A stretch of DNA of 64,000 nucleotides, taken from positions 2,666,001-2,730,000 of the forward strand of contig JAXLVB010000001.1 of assembly GCA_046329195.1 (NCBI GenBank). Direction: 5' to 3'. A program made the position numbers and the translations under genes. Under the pieces are notes generated by a model. That model saw nothing but the letters and a program-made list of their open reading frames with translations. It was not told the DNA's origin and made no database searches. The number at the start of each line of letters is the position of its first letter. Position 1 is the stretch's first letter. Origin of the DNA: JAXLVB01 sp046329195 (GTDB lineage: Bacteria > Bacteroidota > Bacteroidia > Cytophagales > Spirosomataceae). Shown here piece by piece: positions 36,065-45,285 of this stretch.

Positions 36065-36880
36065 ATGAAATCGTTTTCTCAAAAAAATATAGTGATTACG
36101 GGCGGTTCTGAGGGGATTGGTTTTGCTATTGCTAAGCAATTTGCGCAGCAAAATGCGAACCTTTTTCTGATTGCAAGAAATCTTTCTAAACTTCAGGCAG
36201 CTCAGCAACAACTAAGTACATTAACCACTGGTAAGGTAGAGGTATTTGCAGGCGATGTAGGCGATAGAGCGGCTATGGAGCAAATTATTCATACGATAGG
36301 GCAGGAGCGAGGCGGTATTGATGTATTAGTTAATAACGCTGGCTATGGCGGAGGCAAACGGTTTGAAGATTGCAACATCGAAGAACTTGAGCAGTGGATG
36401 AGTGTCAACTACTTCGGTACGGTGTATACTACTCATGCAGCATGGGGCTACCTCAAAGCTAGCCAAGGGCATATAGGCATGGTATCGAGTGTAGCAGGCT
36501 ACACGGGCCTTTGGGGCTACACAGGCTATGCCCCAGCTAAATTTGCCATGACTGGGCTGGCCGAGTGTTTGCGTATGGAGGGTAACGATTATGGTATAGG
36601 CGTAACAGTGATTTATCCGCCCGATACCGATACGCCTCTACTGCGTCGGTCGCAGTCAACGGCGCCCCCCGAGTTAGTGGCCCTTATGCAAGGGGCCAGT
36701 CTGATGAGCGCCGATGACATCGGACGGCTGTTTATGGACGGTGTCCAACACAATCGCTTTGAAGTAGTGGGCAATGTGGAGGGCAGACTCATTCGAGTGA
36801 TAAAAGGCACGTTTCCTCGCCTATTCTTTTGGATTTTAGACCGTATCTTGGCCAAAGCCCGCCGCAAAGCGAAGGCGTAG
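36065..36880 (+). CDS. Short-chain dehydrogenase, 3-ketodihydrosphingosine reductase-like
   Basis: A 271-residue SDR: NAD(P)-binding TGGSEGIG (12-19), NNAGYGG, a catalytic Ser in MVSSVAG and YAPAK. The segment VIYPPDTDTPLLRR matches the PPDTDTP signature of 3-ketodihydrosphingosine reductases, which reduce 3-ketosphinganine in sphingolipid synthesis, a pathway present in many Bacteroidota. The C-terminus is hydrophobic and basic (RLFFWILDRILAKARRKAKA), suggesting membrane association as in the eukaryotic enzyme. The ATG at 36065 is chosen over 36029 because it directly precedes the Rossmann strand. Its stop abuts that of the convergent hydrolase gene. Assignment of substrate is by motif only. 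Confidence 0.75.
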   Translation: MKSFSQKNIVITGGSEGIGFAIAKQFAQQNANLFLIARNLSKLQAAQQQLSTLTTGKVEVFAGDVGDRAAMEQIIHTIGQERGGIDVLVNNAGYGGGKRFEDCNIEELEQWMSVNYFGTVYTTHAAWGYLKASQGHIGMVSSVAGYTGLWGYTGYAPAKFAMTGLAECLRMEGNDYGIGVTVIYPPDTDTPLLRRSQSTAPPELVALMQGASLMSADDIGRLFMDGVQHNRFEVVGNVEGRLIRVIKGTFPRLFFWILDRILAKARRKAKA

Positions 36881-37723
36881 CTATTTCCCTTTATTCAATT
36901 TCTGTTCCATCCATTGCGCAATGTAACCCAAGACTTCGGCTTGTTCGGGCTCGTTGTGGAGTTCGTGATAGAGGCCATCCCAGAGTCTGAAGGTGACATC
37001 ACCCTTGAGCTGCTCAAAAAAATGCTGACTAGCCGCAGGAGATGTAAGACGGTCTTTGGTACCATGGAGCAACAGCAGTGGCACTGGTGTGGTGTGTGCA
37101 TTGTTGTAAAGCCAATCGCCCCATTCTAAAATCCCTATACCCGTTTCAGAACTCAGTCGGTCATGTACTAGTGGGTCGTTTTGATAGGCTTCGACTACAG
37201 CCTTATCTCTAGAAATTCCAGTTACGTCTAATTGATTACTTTGCGTAAATGAAGGGAAGATTTTTCGTGTTAATTTACCAAGAGTAACGATTAGTTTGGG
37301 TGGCTCAAATCCAGGCTTAATAGCTGGGCCAGTGGCGATTACGCCAGCAAGGTCGGGTAATTGCCGGCGCAACACATAGTTGAGGACAAGGTTACCACCC
37401 ATACTATGTCCATACAAAAAAACAGGAAGGTTAGGGTAGCGCTGACGAGTTTGATCCAAAAATTCCAGCATCAACGCCATGTAGTTTTCGTATTTAGGAA
37501 TATGTCCTCGCTTACCCCCCGACTTGCCATGACCGTAGTTGTCTAAGGCTGTTATGGCAATACCAAGTTGATTAAAATAGTCGGCTACGTGTTGGTAGCG
37601 TCCGCTATGTTCGCCGAGTCCATGTACAAGCGCCACAACGGCTTTGGGTGAAACAGACGGATGCCAATCACGAGCCATGATGGTGACATGGGTACTGGAG
37701 CTTTGCCAAGAAAATAAGTTCAT
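36881..37723 (-). CDS. Alpha/beta hydrolase, monoacylglycerol lipase-like (Hydrolase_4)
   Basis: A 280-residue serine hydrolase. VHGLGEHSGRYQHVADYF and LDNYGHGKSGGKRG are typical of monoacylglycerol lipases; the nucleophile serine lies in YGHSMGG, the acid in LLHGTKDRLT and the histidine in LYHELHNEPE. It probably releases fatty acid from monoglyceride or lysophospholipid. No signal peptide, so cytoplasmic or membrane-peripheral. The start at 37723 (MNLFSWQ) is preferred to 37750. It is convergent with the sphingolipid-type reductase with no gap, and divergent from the superoxide dismutase gene. Confidence 0.85.
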   Translation of the reverse strand: MNLFSWQSSSTHVTIMARDWHPSVSPKAVVALVHGLGEHSGRYQHVADYFNQLGIAITALDNYGHGKSGGKRGHIPKYENYMALMLEFLDQTRQRYPNLPVFLYGHSMGGNLVLNYVLRRQLPDLAGVIATGPAIKPGFEPPKLIVTLGKLTRKIFPSFTQSNQLDVTGISRDKAVVEAYQNDPLVHDRLSSETGIGILEWGDWLYNNAHTTPVPLLLLHGTKDRLTSPAASQHFFEQLKGDVTFRLWDGLYHELHNEPEQAEVLGYIAQWMEQKLNKGK

Positions 37724-37800
37724 GTTGTAGAATATAGGTTTTGGAGTCAATGTGGGGTCGTCGTTATTCAGGATGTTTTTAAGGTCTTAAAAACGGTTGA

Positions 37801-37818
37801 CCGAAACACAGTTTTCGG
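37801..37818. promoter_or_regulatory. Possible operator in the hydrolase-sodA divergent region
   Basis: CCGAAA (37801-37806) and TTTCGG (37813-37818) form a 6-bp inverted repeat about midway in the 226-bp region between two divergent genes. It could bind a regulator of either. Nothing else stands out in this region. Confidence 0.25.
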
Positions 37819-37949
37819 GTAATTGCGGTTGATTACTAGAATTGGTACGAAAAATACGTACTTCTTCTGCAAAATGTATGAAATCAAATAAATTTTCCAA
37901 TAATTGCATATCGAAAACGTTATTGTCGCAGTTTGAAAATCCAATTCCA

Positions 37950-38621
37950 ATGAAAAAAACATTCCAAGTAGTAATGGCTTCGGCATTGTTGAGTCTTAGC
38001 GTGAGTGCATTTGCACAGTTTACCCAAGACCCTCTACCCTATGCCGTAGATGCCCTTGAGCCTTCTATTGACAAAATGACCATGGAAATCCACTATGGCC
38101 GTCATCATAAGGCCTATGTAGATAACCTCAACAAAGCCATTGCAAACACCGATTTGGCTAAGAAGAGTTTGTATGATTTGATGAAAGATGCTGGCAAAAT
38201 GCCAGCTGCTGTTCGCAATAATGCTGGAGGCCACTGGAACCATACGTTTTTTTGGACTGTCATGGGGCCTAAAGCTGGCGGACCTCCTACTGGAGAACTG
38301 GCTAAGGCCATAGATGCGACATTTGGCTCGTTTGACAAGTTCAAAGAAGAGTTTGCCAAAGCAGCCACTAGTCGGTTTGGTTCGGGTTGGGCATGGCTTA
38401 TTGTCAAAGACAAAAAGTTGGTGATTACTTCTACCCCCAACCAAGACAACCCGCTCATGGATGTGGCTGAAGTAAAAGGCACTCCCATCTTGGGTCTTGA
38501 TGTATGGGAGCACGCTTATTACCTCAAGTACCAAAACAAACGAGCCGATTATGTAAGTGGCTTCTGGAACGTAGTCAACTGGGTATCGGTAGGAAAGCGT
38601 TTTGAGGAAGCAATGAAATAA
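37950..38621 (+). CDS. sodA: Exported Fe/Mn superoxide dismutase
   Basis: A 223-residue enzyme that dismutates superoxide to H2O2 and O2. A signal peptide (MKKTFQVV to SVSAFAQ) precedes the standard fold: LPYAVDALEPSID, metal ligand His48 in EIHYGRHHKAY, the second histidine in GGHWNHTFFW, and the Asp/His pair in LDVWEHAYY. Iron or manganese preference cannot be decided with certainty from sequence. The signal peptide indicates a periplasmic enzyme, unlike the usual cytoplasmic sodA/sodB. The start at 37950 is the one giving the signal peptide. A terminator follows. Confidence 0.9.
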   Translation: MKKTFQVVMASALLSLSVSAFAQFTQDPLPYAVDALEPSIDKMTMEIHYGRHHKAYVDNLNKAIANTDLAKKSLYDLMKDAGKMPAAVRNNAGGHWNHTFFWTVMGPKAGGPPTGELAKAIDATFGSFDKFKEEFAKAATSRFGSGWAWLIVKDKKLVITSTPNQDNPLMDVAEVKGTPILGLDVWEHAYYLKYQNKRADYVSGFWNVVNWVSVGKRFEEAMK

Positions 38622-38645
38622 TCATAAGATATTCGTGTTGTACAC

Positions 38646-38680
38646 AAAAACGGCAAGGCATTCAGCTTTGCCGTTTTTGT
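38646..38680 (+). terminator. Terminator after the superoxide dismutase gene
   Basis: AAAAACGGCAA (38646-38656) pairs with TTGCCGTTTTT (38668-38678), 25 bp after the stop; the stem itself ends in a T run. Confidence 0.85.
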
Positions 38681-38967
38681 TTTGGCAACTCCCTCATAGA
38701 TGACCTAAAAATAGAGATAGTCAGTGCCTAAAACCCTTCAGAAAGAGGTTGTTTCATTCCAAAAAAGTAGTAGTACAACCCCAACTATAAAAAGTATGCT
38801 AAAAGCCCACCTTGAATCAAAAAAATCTCGTATTTATGCGAAATCAAGCACAGCGGTAAGCCTTAAAACTGACCACCTATTAAGCCAATACTTTCATTTA
38901 TTAAACGACGCCCTCTCGTCATACTAATAAGGCATTATCTTTAGTCATTCAAACAAAACGTTACCTC
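38681..38967. other. Gene-free leader of the exported-protein cluster
   Basis: No supported gene; a 67-codon frame at 38724 has low-complexity composition and no ribosome site. A TATCTTTA at 38936-38943, 25 bp before the first ATG of the cluster, resembles the TAnnTTTG box and is the likely promoter of the ten-gene run. Confidence 0.4.
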
Positions 38968-39984
38968 ATGAAACAGTTTTTTTCTTTGCTATTTGGGCTG
39001 GTAGTTTTGACCAGCCAAGCACAAGACTTAAAAGCATACCAGAACTATGACTTCGTAGCTGGTGACAAAATTATTTTCTCAGATGACTTCAGCGATTCTC
39101 AAGAAGGAGAATTTGGGCTTCACTGGAAACTCAAAGAGGGGCAAGCCGTTGTGAATAAAGCAGGCGACGAAAAAGCTTTTTATATCACAAAGTTCTATAC
39201 GGCTCTGGCTCCCCGAATCAAAACGCCCAACTACTTGCCCAAAGATTTTACCATTGAGTTTGATGCTTATCTCGACGAAGGGTACGACAGTAATCCAGGC
39301 GTGAGAATCAGATTAGTGAATGGAGAAAATGATGTGATTACCGTCGAAACTTCTCGTGATTATACTACTTTTTATGGCCCAGATACCAAACTCAACGGTG
39401 ATAACCCAGCCGAAGTGTTGGCCGAAAAGTTTTTCAATAAATGGATTCACTACGCCATTGCCGTAAAGGGTAGTCAGGTTAAAATTTATGTGAATCAACA
39501 TCGGGTACTGACTGTGCCAGAGATTGAATTCAAAGCCACTTCTTTATTGGTAAGTGGCGATTATAGCGATGGTAAACCAATGGCGTTTAAGAACTTCAAA
39601 TTGGCCGAAGGCGGCGACCAAAACCTCATCGGCAAGGCGTTTACGGATGGAAAATATATTTCGCACGGTATCAATTTTGACGTCAACAAAGCTACCATCA
39701 AACTATCGTCAATGGGCGAAATCAATGCCATCGTGAAGGTTTTAAAAGACAATCCAGCGTTGGCTATTGAGATTGGCGGCCATACCGATGCTGATGGCGA
39801 CGATGCCAGCAACCTCAAGCTCTCCGATGCTCGTGCTGCCGCCGTAAAAACGCAACTCGTGAGCATGGGCATAGACGCCGCCCGCCTCAGCACTAAAGGC
39901 TACGGCGAAACAAAACCCATCGGCGACAACAAAACCTTTGAGGGCAAAGCTCAAAACCGCCGAGTAGAATTTGTCAAAAAATAA
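38968..39984 (+). CDS. LamG-like / OmpA family protein (cluster gene 1)
   Basis: A 338-residue exported protein. After the signal peptide (ending TSQAQ) comes a concanavalin-like domain (KIIFSDDFSDSQEGEFGLHW, FTIEFDAYLDEG, WIHYAIAVKGSQVKIYVNQH) and then an OmpA peptidoglycan-binding domain from about residue 225 (INFDVNKATIKLSS, IEIGGHTDADGDD, NLKLSDARAAAVK, NRRVEFVKK). The OmpA part should tether it to the cell wall in the periplasm; the first domain probably binds carbohydrate or protein. It is a close paralogue of the last gene in the cluster (51337-52359), so the two bracket the set. Confidence 0.8.
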   Translation: MKQFFSLLFGLVVLTSQAQDLKAYQNYDFVAGDKIIFSDDFSDSQEGEFGLHWKLKEGQAVVNKAGDEKAFYITKFYTALAPRIKTPNYLPKDFTIEFDAYLDEGYDSNPGVRIRLVNGENDVITVETSRDYTTFYGPDTKLNGDNPAEVLAEKFFNKWIHYAIAVKGSQVKIYVNQHRVLTVPEIEFKATSLLVSGDYSDGKPMAFKNFKLAEGGDQNLIGKAFTDGKYISHGINFDVNKATIKLSSMGEINAIVKVLKDNPALAIEIGGHTDADGDDASNLKLSDARAAAVKTQLVSMGIDAARLSTKGYGETKPIGDNKTFEGKAQNRRVEFVKK

Positions 39985-40040
39985 CCGTAAGTTGCTTTAG
40001 GGCTGCCTTCTTTGGCCCTCTAACCTCTTCATAATCACTG

Positions 40041-40622
40041 ATGAAATATTTTCTTTGGTTTTGCTGTCTGGGGCTGTGGAGTCATGCCGTATCGGCTCAA
40101 AAGCTTCCGCCATTTACAGCGTGGGAGCATAACAACTCGCCCGATTGTGTGAATACCGTCTTGACCAAAGACAGTATCGTGTTGCCTGTGAAGAACAAGT
40201 GTGAAACTGAAGGCAAAAAAGAAAATTGGCGTCCGCTGGCAGGAGTGAGCGAAGGTTTGGCTTTTGCCGTGAAAAAAGGGGCTAAAATTCAACTAAGCAT
40301 CACCTACAAATTTCAACCCGTCGGTGGCGACATTCTGGGGTTTTATGGAAGCTACGACATCGAAAGTAACGACGATAACAACGGCGTGAGCAAATACCTC
40401 CAACTACCTGATGGCAGTAAGTCGCTGCCGCCTTCGACCGGATTCATTACCCAGACGATTTTAATCAATTTTGACGACGATAGTACCAAGCCCGTATGGA
40501 CTTCGCCCAATAACTACCACGGTACCATGAACTTTCATTTTAACGTGAGCACCAACGGCGGACCTACCCATATAGGGAGTAGAGCCGTTATTAAAGCCGT
40601 CAAGCTAGAGACACTACCTTAA
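40041..40622 (+). CDS. Exported beta-sandwich protein of unknown function (cluster gene 2)
   Basis: A 193-residue protein with a signal peptide (ending HAVSAQ). The mature part is rich in beta strands (KIQLSITYKFQPVGGDIL, TMNFHFNVSTNGGPTH) and looks like a jelly-roll carbohydrate-binding module, though no named family is recognised. It resembles gene 4 of the cluster: both have a WE(H/N)N start, a Y-x-(F/W)-x(3)-GGD-(I/V)-L strand and a final H-x-GS-x-A block. The next gene follows after 26 bp. Confidence 0.6.
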   Translation: MKYFLWFCCLGLWSHAVSAQKLPPFTAWEHNNSPDCVNTVLTKDSIVLPVKNKCETEGKKENWRPLAGVSEGLAFAVKKGAKIQLSITYKFQPVGGDILGFYGSYDIESNDDNNGVSKYLQLPDGSKSLPPSTGFITQTILINFDDDSTKPVWTSPNNYHGTMNFHFNVSTNGGPTHIGSRAVIKAVKLETLP

Positions 40623-40648
40623 TTTTTCATTATCATCAACCCTTTACT

Positions 40649-41140
40649 ATGAAAATTCTTTTTGCTTTGTGTTTGATAGTAAGCAGTTTAACTGCCAATG
40701 CTCAAAATACCAAGATGCACGTAGTACTCACAGGTGGCAAGAATGCGGGTACCTATGACTTTACTTCTGCCGAAACCACTTGTAGTTGCAACATCATCGA
40801 AGGTATTGCGTTTGGTAACCAGTTTTCGCTCAAAGACGGCAACGGTGTTACAAGCCTCCAACTCATTGTGCCAGACCGCAAAAAGGCTACGTCAGGCACC
40901 GATGTGTTTTACGTAAAAGTCGCCTTTGGGAAGCGGTTCGTAGGACCCAAGTACGAACTAGGAAAAGAAGCCATGAAAGTAACCGAAAAAGCGAATGGTA
41001 CGTTGAAGCTATCTCAAACGACTAATTCGACAGTAGCTACCATCAGCGGCACTACCAAAGATGGAGTAAAAATGGAGGTGAAGTTAGAGTGTTTTAAGAT
41101 GATGACTGCCACCGGTATCGAAGTAACCAAATGTCAATGA
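40649..41140 (+). CDS. Exported protein of unknown function (cluster gene 3)
   Basis: A 163-residue protein with a signal peptide (ending LTANAQ). The mature part has a TCSCNIIEGIAFGNQ segment and lysine-rich beta strands; three cysteines suggest a disulfide. No family is recognised. Its TGA overlaps the next ATG (ATGATG at 41137-41142), implying translational coupling with gene 4. Confidence 0.6.
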   Translation: MKILFALCLIVSSLTANAQNTKMHVVLTGGKNAGTYDFTSAETTCSCNIIEGIAFGNQFSLKDGNGVTSLQLIVPDRKKATSGTDVFYVKVAFGKRFVGPKYELGKEAMKVTEKANGTLKLSQTTNSTVATISGTTKDGVKMEVKLECFKMMTATGIEVTKCQ

Positions 41141-41769
41141 TGAAAACCCTTGTTGCCTGCTGTCTTATCCTAACAGCAAACCTTAGCCTAGCACAACTAT
41201 CGAATGGCACGCTAAGCCAATGGGAAAACCAAGAACCCGTTGAGTGGATTACCAACAACCTCTACGACCCCGACGGCAAGCTAGTAGAGGGGGTAGTAGT
41301 CCCTGCTGGAACAAATGGGGCTAAACTCGCAGTGAAAAAATTAAAGTTCGAAGCACCCGATTCACTTCAAATGGGTGGTTATTTGGCCGGCAGTTTGAGT
41401 AGTTTTCTGACTCCACAGTTTGTTGAAGAGGGCAGATCGCTGACACTATTGTTAAACTATCAATGGAAAGCCGATGGCGGCGACGTACTCAAAGCCCGTG
41501 TCGAAGTTTCGCCTCGAAGCACCGACCGAGAAGGCAACCCGCTGGCCGTGTGTAATTGCCAACTCCCCAATGGCGAAATGGTGCTGAAACCCACTCAGGG
41601 TAACCAAACCATAACTTGGCAAGTCCAATTTCCAGGTGGCTCCAATCCCAACGCTGTGCCTGATAAGTGCCGAGTGTACGTCTGGAAAGTACAATTTTGG
41701 ATTGAAAACACTACTTCTCACCCGCACGAAGGCAGCGAAGCCCTCATCCAATCGGTCAGTATCCAATGA
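41140..41769 (+). CDS. Exported beta-sandwich protein, paralogue of gene 2 (cluster gene 4)
   Basis: A 209-residue protein; signal peptide to about residue 19 (LSLAQ). It shares the strand order of cluster gene 2 (LLLNYQWKADGGDVLKA, HPHEGSEALIQSVSI) and carries a CNCQL pair. Unknown family, likely ligand-binding. The ATG at 41140 is preferred to 41131 because it gives a cleaner signal peptide and a one-base overlap with the preceding stop. Its end overlaps the next start by 4 bp. Confidence 0.6.
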   Translation: MKTLVACCLILTANLSLAQLSNGTLSQWENQEPVEWITNNLYDPDGKLVEGVVVPAGTNGAKLAVKKLKFEAPDSLQMGGYLAGSLSSFLTPQFVEEGRSLTLLLNYQWKADGGDVLKARVEVSPRSTDREGNPLAVCNCQLPNGEMVLKPTQGNQTITWQVQFPGGSNPNAVPDKCRVYVWKVQFWIENTTSHPHEGSEALIQSVSIQ

Positions 41770-42701
41770 AAAAATTGTCTATTTTTTGCCTTGCCTTCTT
41801 CGTAAAAACACTCGTTTGGGCTCAAGCCGAACTGGTTGCACCCGTAGCCATGCTTACTGGAGACGTTCGCTCGATAGGCTTACGAGTGCCAGATTATAAG
41901 TTTTTTGTGGATGAATTGAGCCGAGACGTTGGTATTGCCTGTTACCTCAACGGGAAACAAATGCCTACTGGAATAGCGGACAACAACATGACCGAAGATG
42001 GCCGTATTACCCTAATTACCTCACGGCAGTATCACGATACGGGCGAAATGTACTATCGGGCACCCTTCAAAATGCCCAGCAAAAACCCTGTCGAACTCAA
42101 AGTGGTCTATACCACCCGGACAGGTAAAGTGCTGACCCTCACAAAAAACATCTACGTGGTAGCCCAAAATTGGAGGTTTTACCACGTACATGGCCTCAAA
42201 AGTATCTGCCCTGAAGACGCCCCTATCAACCCTATGGCCACACTTGGCGCTGTTAGTATTTCGTTACAAAACTTTCATTTCTCGGCTGATTCATTCAATC
42301 CCAAAACGGGTGAAGCCAACGGTACGTTGGACGGTGAGCCAGCCATTTTCAAATTTAGGCTTTTTCAAACCCGTGGGTGTGACCTTGAGCATTTTGAAGT
42401 AGCCGCCAACTGGGGCAAAGATATTTTTACCAAAATCAAAGACGTAAAACCCAAATTCAGCGGTGGCCAAATGCACGTTGACTTCAAGATTGATTACATG
42501 GATTATTTGGCATGGAAAGCCCGTGCCTTAGCACCGGGGGCCGATTGGGTGCAAGTAGTACCACCAATGAAAGGTACCAAAGATGCCTCAGGGCAGTTGG
42601 TAGCTCCCTTGCAGAAAGAATACAAGAAACAGTATTTAGACAAAACCTCAAAACTACTCTTGCACGTTACCTCTGGCTATTCTTTGCAAGCAGCCAACTA
42701 A
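41766..42701 (+). CDS. Exported protein of unknown function (cluster gene 5)
   Basis: A 311-residue protein with a signal peptide (ending TLVWAQ). It is beta-rich; notable segments are NPVELKVVYTTRTGKVLTLT (an Ig-like strand pair) and LKSICPEDAPINPMATLG. Three cysteines are present in the mature part. No family recognised. Overlap of ATGA with gene 4 implies coupled translation, and gene 6 starts 14 bp later, so these products are probably made in similar amounts. Confidence 0.6.
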   Translation: MKKLSIFCLAFFVKTLVWAQAELVAPVAMLTGDVRSIGLRVPDYKFFVDELSRDVGIACYLNGKQMPTGIADNNMTEDGRITLITSRQYHDTGEMYYRAPFKMPSKNPVELKVVYTTRTGKVLTLTKNIYVVAQNWRFYHVHGLKSICPEDAPINPMATLGAVSISLQNFHFSADSFNPKTGEANGTLDGEPAIFKFRLFQTRGCDLEHFEVAANWGKDIFTKIKDVKPKFSGGQMHVDFKIDYMDYLAWKARALAPGADWVQVVPPMKGTKDASGQLVAPLQKEYKKQYLDKTSKLLLHVTSGYSLQAAN

Positions 42702-42715
42702 CAACAACGACGCTT

Positions 42716-44017
42716 ATGAAAAAAGGAATCTTACTCTTGATAAGTGCTTGTCTGATAGCCCCCTCGCTTTGGGCACAGACTTGCCAAAAAGTGGATGTCA
42801 CTACCCTCATCGGTAGAGTGCCTAAGCCAATGGCTAATGCTGCCGATGCCTTGAAAAATAGCAAAATGGGGGATTTTCCTACTACCGACGACCTGTATCA
42901 GCCCTTTGTGACCGAAATGCGGGACTTGGCCGACAAAACCCAACAACCCAACCCCGTGACCCTTCGGAAACAGCAAGAGGCAGCCAATATGGAGGAAAAA
43001 TTCAAAAAGGATGGCGTGGACCAAATGACCGACGAGCAAAAGTTAGCCTACGCTAAGCAACAAAACTTAGGTGGTATGCAAGGCAATGTGGATTTTGCTC
43101 AAAAGATGAAAGACCCTGCTTTCAGGAAGAAGTTTGAAGCCATGTCGCCGCAAGAAAAAATGGCCCTCATGCAGCAGCAAGGTATGATGAAACAAGGTCC
43201 GCCTCAGCAAAGCACTAATCCCATGCAGGCCGACATGCAAACCATGATGCAAGACCCTGTGATGCGTGAGAAATGGGCTAAAATGAGTCCTGCCGAGCGC
43301 CAAGCTTTTATCGAAAACTACAAAAAATCAAAGGGATACAACGAGGCCAATCGCCCTGCACAGCAAGGGCAAAATCAAGGCAGTTTGATGGATGGCTTTG
43401 GCGACGAACCTACCACCACCAAAGCTGCCAGCCCCATTGGCGATGCCTTGGCGCAGTCTCGCAATTTTAGTAATGCCATGCAAGAATTGCTGGTTTTGTC
43501 CCAAAAGACTATGAAACAGTTGGATACGGATTTGGAGCAAGCCAACAATGCTGAAAAAATAGCACTGGACGCTTCCTTCAAAAAACAGGCAGAAGAAGGG
43601 CTGGCGCAAGCCAAAAGTAAAGGCGATAATGGGAAAGATTGGCTCCTGACCAACCCCCAAGCCGACCATGCCATTCGGTTGCAATTTCATGACAAGCGAG
43701 TGAGCTCGGCCAATACAGCCTTGACTTCGCTAATGACCGAATGGAACAACCGACAAGCGCAATTAAAAACCTTAGCCACAACCTATCAGGCTGCAATGAC
43801 CAAAATTAGCTTTGGCGAAAGCCTCTATACCGATGACAGCCAGTTCCAAAACTTAGCTACCTTGGCAGCGCAACAAGCGGGTATTTTTGTGGCGTTAAGC
43901 GACCTCAGCGATGCTTTTAACCAAGCAGCTAACAAAGCAGCAGCGGCCTTGGCCAATCAGAATGCAGAGAAGCAAGTAACACCTGGCAAACGAGAATTAG
44001 TACGAGACGGAAGTTAG
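42716..44017 (+). CDS. Exported helical protein of unknown function (cluster gene 6)
   Basis: A 433-residue protein with a signal peptide (ending SLWAQ). Unlike its neighbours it is largely alpha-helical with Met/Gln/Lys-rich amphipathic segments: MTDEQKLAYAKQQNLGGMQG, KKFEAMSPQEKMALMQQQGM and AKMSPAERQAFIENYKKSKG, the last two being related repeats. The C-terminal half has long coiled-coil-type helices (LDTDLEQANNAEKIALDASF). It may be a scaffold or chaperone-like component of the cluster. No family recognised. The long frame upstream (from 42512) is not used, since the ATG at 42716 opens the signal peptide. Confidence 0.6.
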   Translation: MKKGILLLISACLIAPSLWAQTCQKVDVTTLIGRVPKPMANAADALKNSKMGDFPTTDDLYQPFVTEMRDLADKTQQPNPVTLRKQQEAANMEEKFKKDGVDQMTDEQKLAYAKQQNLGGMQGNVDFAQKMKDPAFRKKFEAMSPQEKMALMQQQGMMKQGPPQQSTNPMQADMQTMMQDPVMREKWAKMSPAERQAFIENYKKSKGYNEANRPAQQGQNQGSLMDGFGDEPTTTKAASPIGDALAQSRNFSNAMQELLVLSQKTMKQLDTDLEQANNAEKIALDASFKKQAEEGLAQAKSKGDNGKDWLLTNPQADHAIRLQFHDKRVSSANTALTSLMTEWNNRQAQLKTLATTYQAAMTKISFGESLYTDDSQFQNLATLAAQQAGIFVALSDLSDAFNQAANKAAAALANQNAEKQVTPGKRELVRDGS

Positions 44018-44039
44018 GAACTACCTCAGCCCCAAAAAG

Positions 44040-45257
44040 ATGAGAATTTACCTCTTTATTCTGCTAAGTTGGTTAAGTACCCTATCTGGTAGCTTGGCGC
44101 AACGCCCCAGTTCTAACGCCGAAAAGGCTGAAGATCAACGAATATTGCAACTGCTGGCAAAAGCAATGCCCCGAAACGTTGAGGATTGGGAGGTAGAAAG
44201 TGGCGAAACCAAGACAGAGGGGACCACTGGCTTTTACCATTCGTTTGATTTTCAGCGTAAAGATGTTTTTGAGCATTCGTATCAGATTAGTTATCGGCTA
44301 ACCAAAATCCCTGAAAGTATTCGAGAAAAAGCCAGAAAAGCCATCACAGAAAACGTGAGGGAGTATGAATACCTCGAGAATGCCACCCTTTGTCAGGTTG
44401 AAGTGTTGGTCAATGCTACAAAGGCTTGCAACGCTACCTATACACCATTTAAAAAAATCAATAGTGATACAGGCGGGCAAACCTTTCGAGACGCCGCAGG
44501 CAAAGAATACACTTATGTTTTCTTTGGCGACAAATGGACATTTACACCTTCAATAGACGAAACGGAGACTAAAAAATATTGCCTTAAAGCCAATCCTCAC
44601 AACACCTTTGGTACTACCGTACAGAGTATAGAAGTCATCATTCATGCCGACGGGCAGGTGGCGGACCAGTTTATGGCGCAGATGGACTGGAAAGCCATCA
44701 AAAGCTTATTAGGAACTGGCACCATCCTCGAAAAACTAGACCGAAGCGTGGTTGAAAAGCCTATTCCGCCCATTGCTGGACCCAACACAGTTGAGTTTAC
44801 GGTAGAAATGGAAGATGGTACTATTCGGCAAGTTCGAATGCTCTCAAATGAGCACAGTTTGCGGAATTGTGCTCGTTTGCGAAACCACAACCCGAATCCG
44901 AACGTCACTGATGCGGCCCACATGGACATCTCGCTCTATGACGATAAGGATGCCAACAAAGGCATCACTATTTCCTTGCCTATCATCCGCACCACTGGCG
45001 AAGTAACCGCCACCCACGACAGTGATTCTGACTACCTAATCATGTGGCGAGTCAACTTGAGTGCTGACGAATGGCTGGGGGCAGAGCAAGTCAATATTCA
45101 ACTCACTGGATGGGCAACCATTGGTGATTTTATAGAAGGAACTTTCTCAGGAACAGCTACTTATAAAAAAGGTGTCAATAACTTTGATAGTGTGTTACCC
45201 AAGGCCAAAATTACCAATGGCAAATTCAGAGTACGTCGCATCCAAGATGAGTATTAA
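44040..45257 (+). CDS. Exported protein of unknown function (cluster gene 7)
   Basis: A 405-residue protein with a signal peptide (ending SGSLAQ). An N-terminal helical part (LLAKAMPRNVEDWEVESGE) is followed by beta-rich regions; the C-terminal part has VNIQLTGWATIGDFIEGTFS, reminiscent of beta-sandwich DUFs that end in a GTFSGT strand. Cysteines occur at scattered positions. No family recognised. It lies 22 bp after gene 6 and 28 bp before gene 8. Confidence 0.55.
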   Translation: MRIYLFILLSWLSTLSGSLAQRPSSNAEKAEDQRILQLLAKAMPRNVEDWEVESGETKTEGTTGFYHSFDFQRKDVFEHSYQISYRLTKIPESIREKARKAITENVREYEYLENATLCQVEVLVNATKACNATYTPFKKINSDTGGQTFRDAAGKEYTYVFFGDKWTFTPSIDETETKKYCLKANPHNTFGTTVQSIEVIIHADGQVADQFMAQMDWKAIKSLLGTGTILEKLDRSVVEKPIPPIAGPNTVEFTVEMEDGTIRQVRMLSNEHSLRNCARLRNHNPNPNVTDAAHMDISLYDDKDANKGITISLPIIRTTGEVTATHDSDSDYLIMWRVNLSADEWLGAEQVNIQLTGWATIGDFIEGTFSGTATYKKGVNNFDSVLPKAKITNGKFRVRRIQDEY

Positions 45258-45285
45258 TATTTTACACATTAAACGTCTCCTCTTT

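Noticed and set aside
38724..38927. 67-codon plus-strand frame
   Set aside because: Ser/Lys/Thr-rich, no recognisable domain, sits in the likely promoter region of the next gene.
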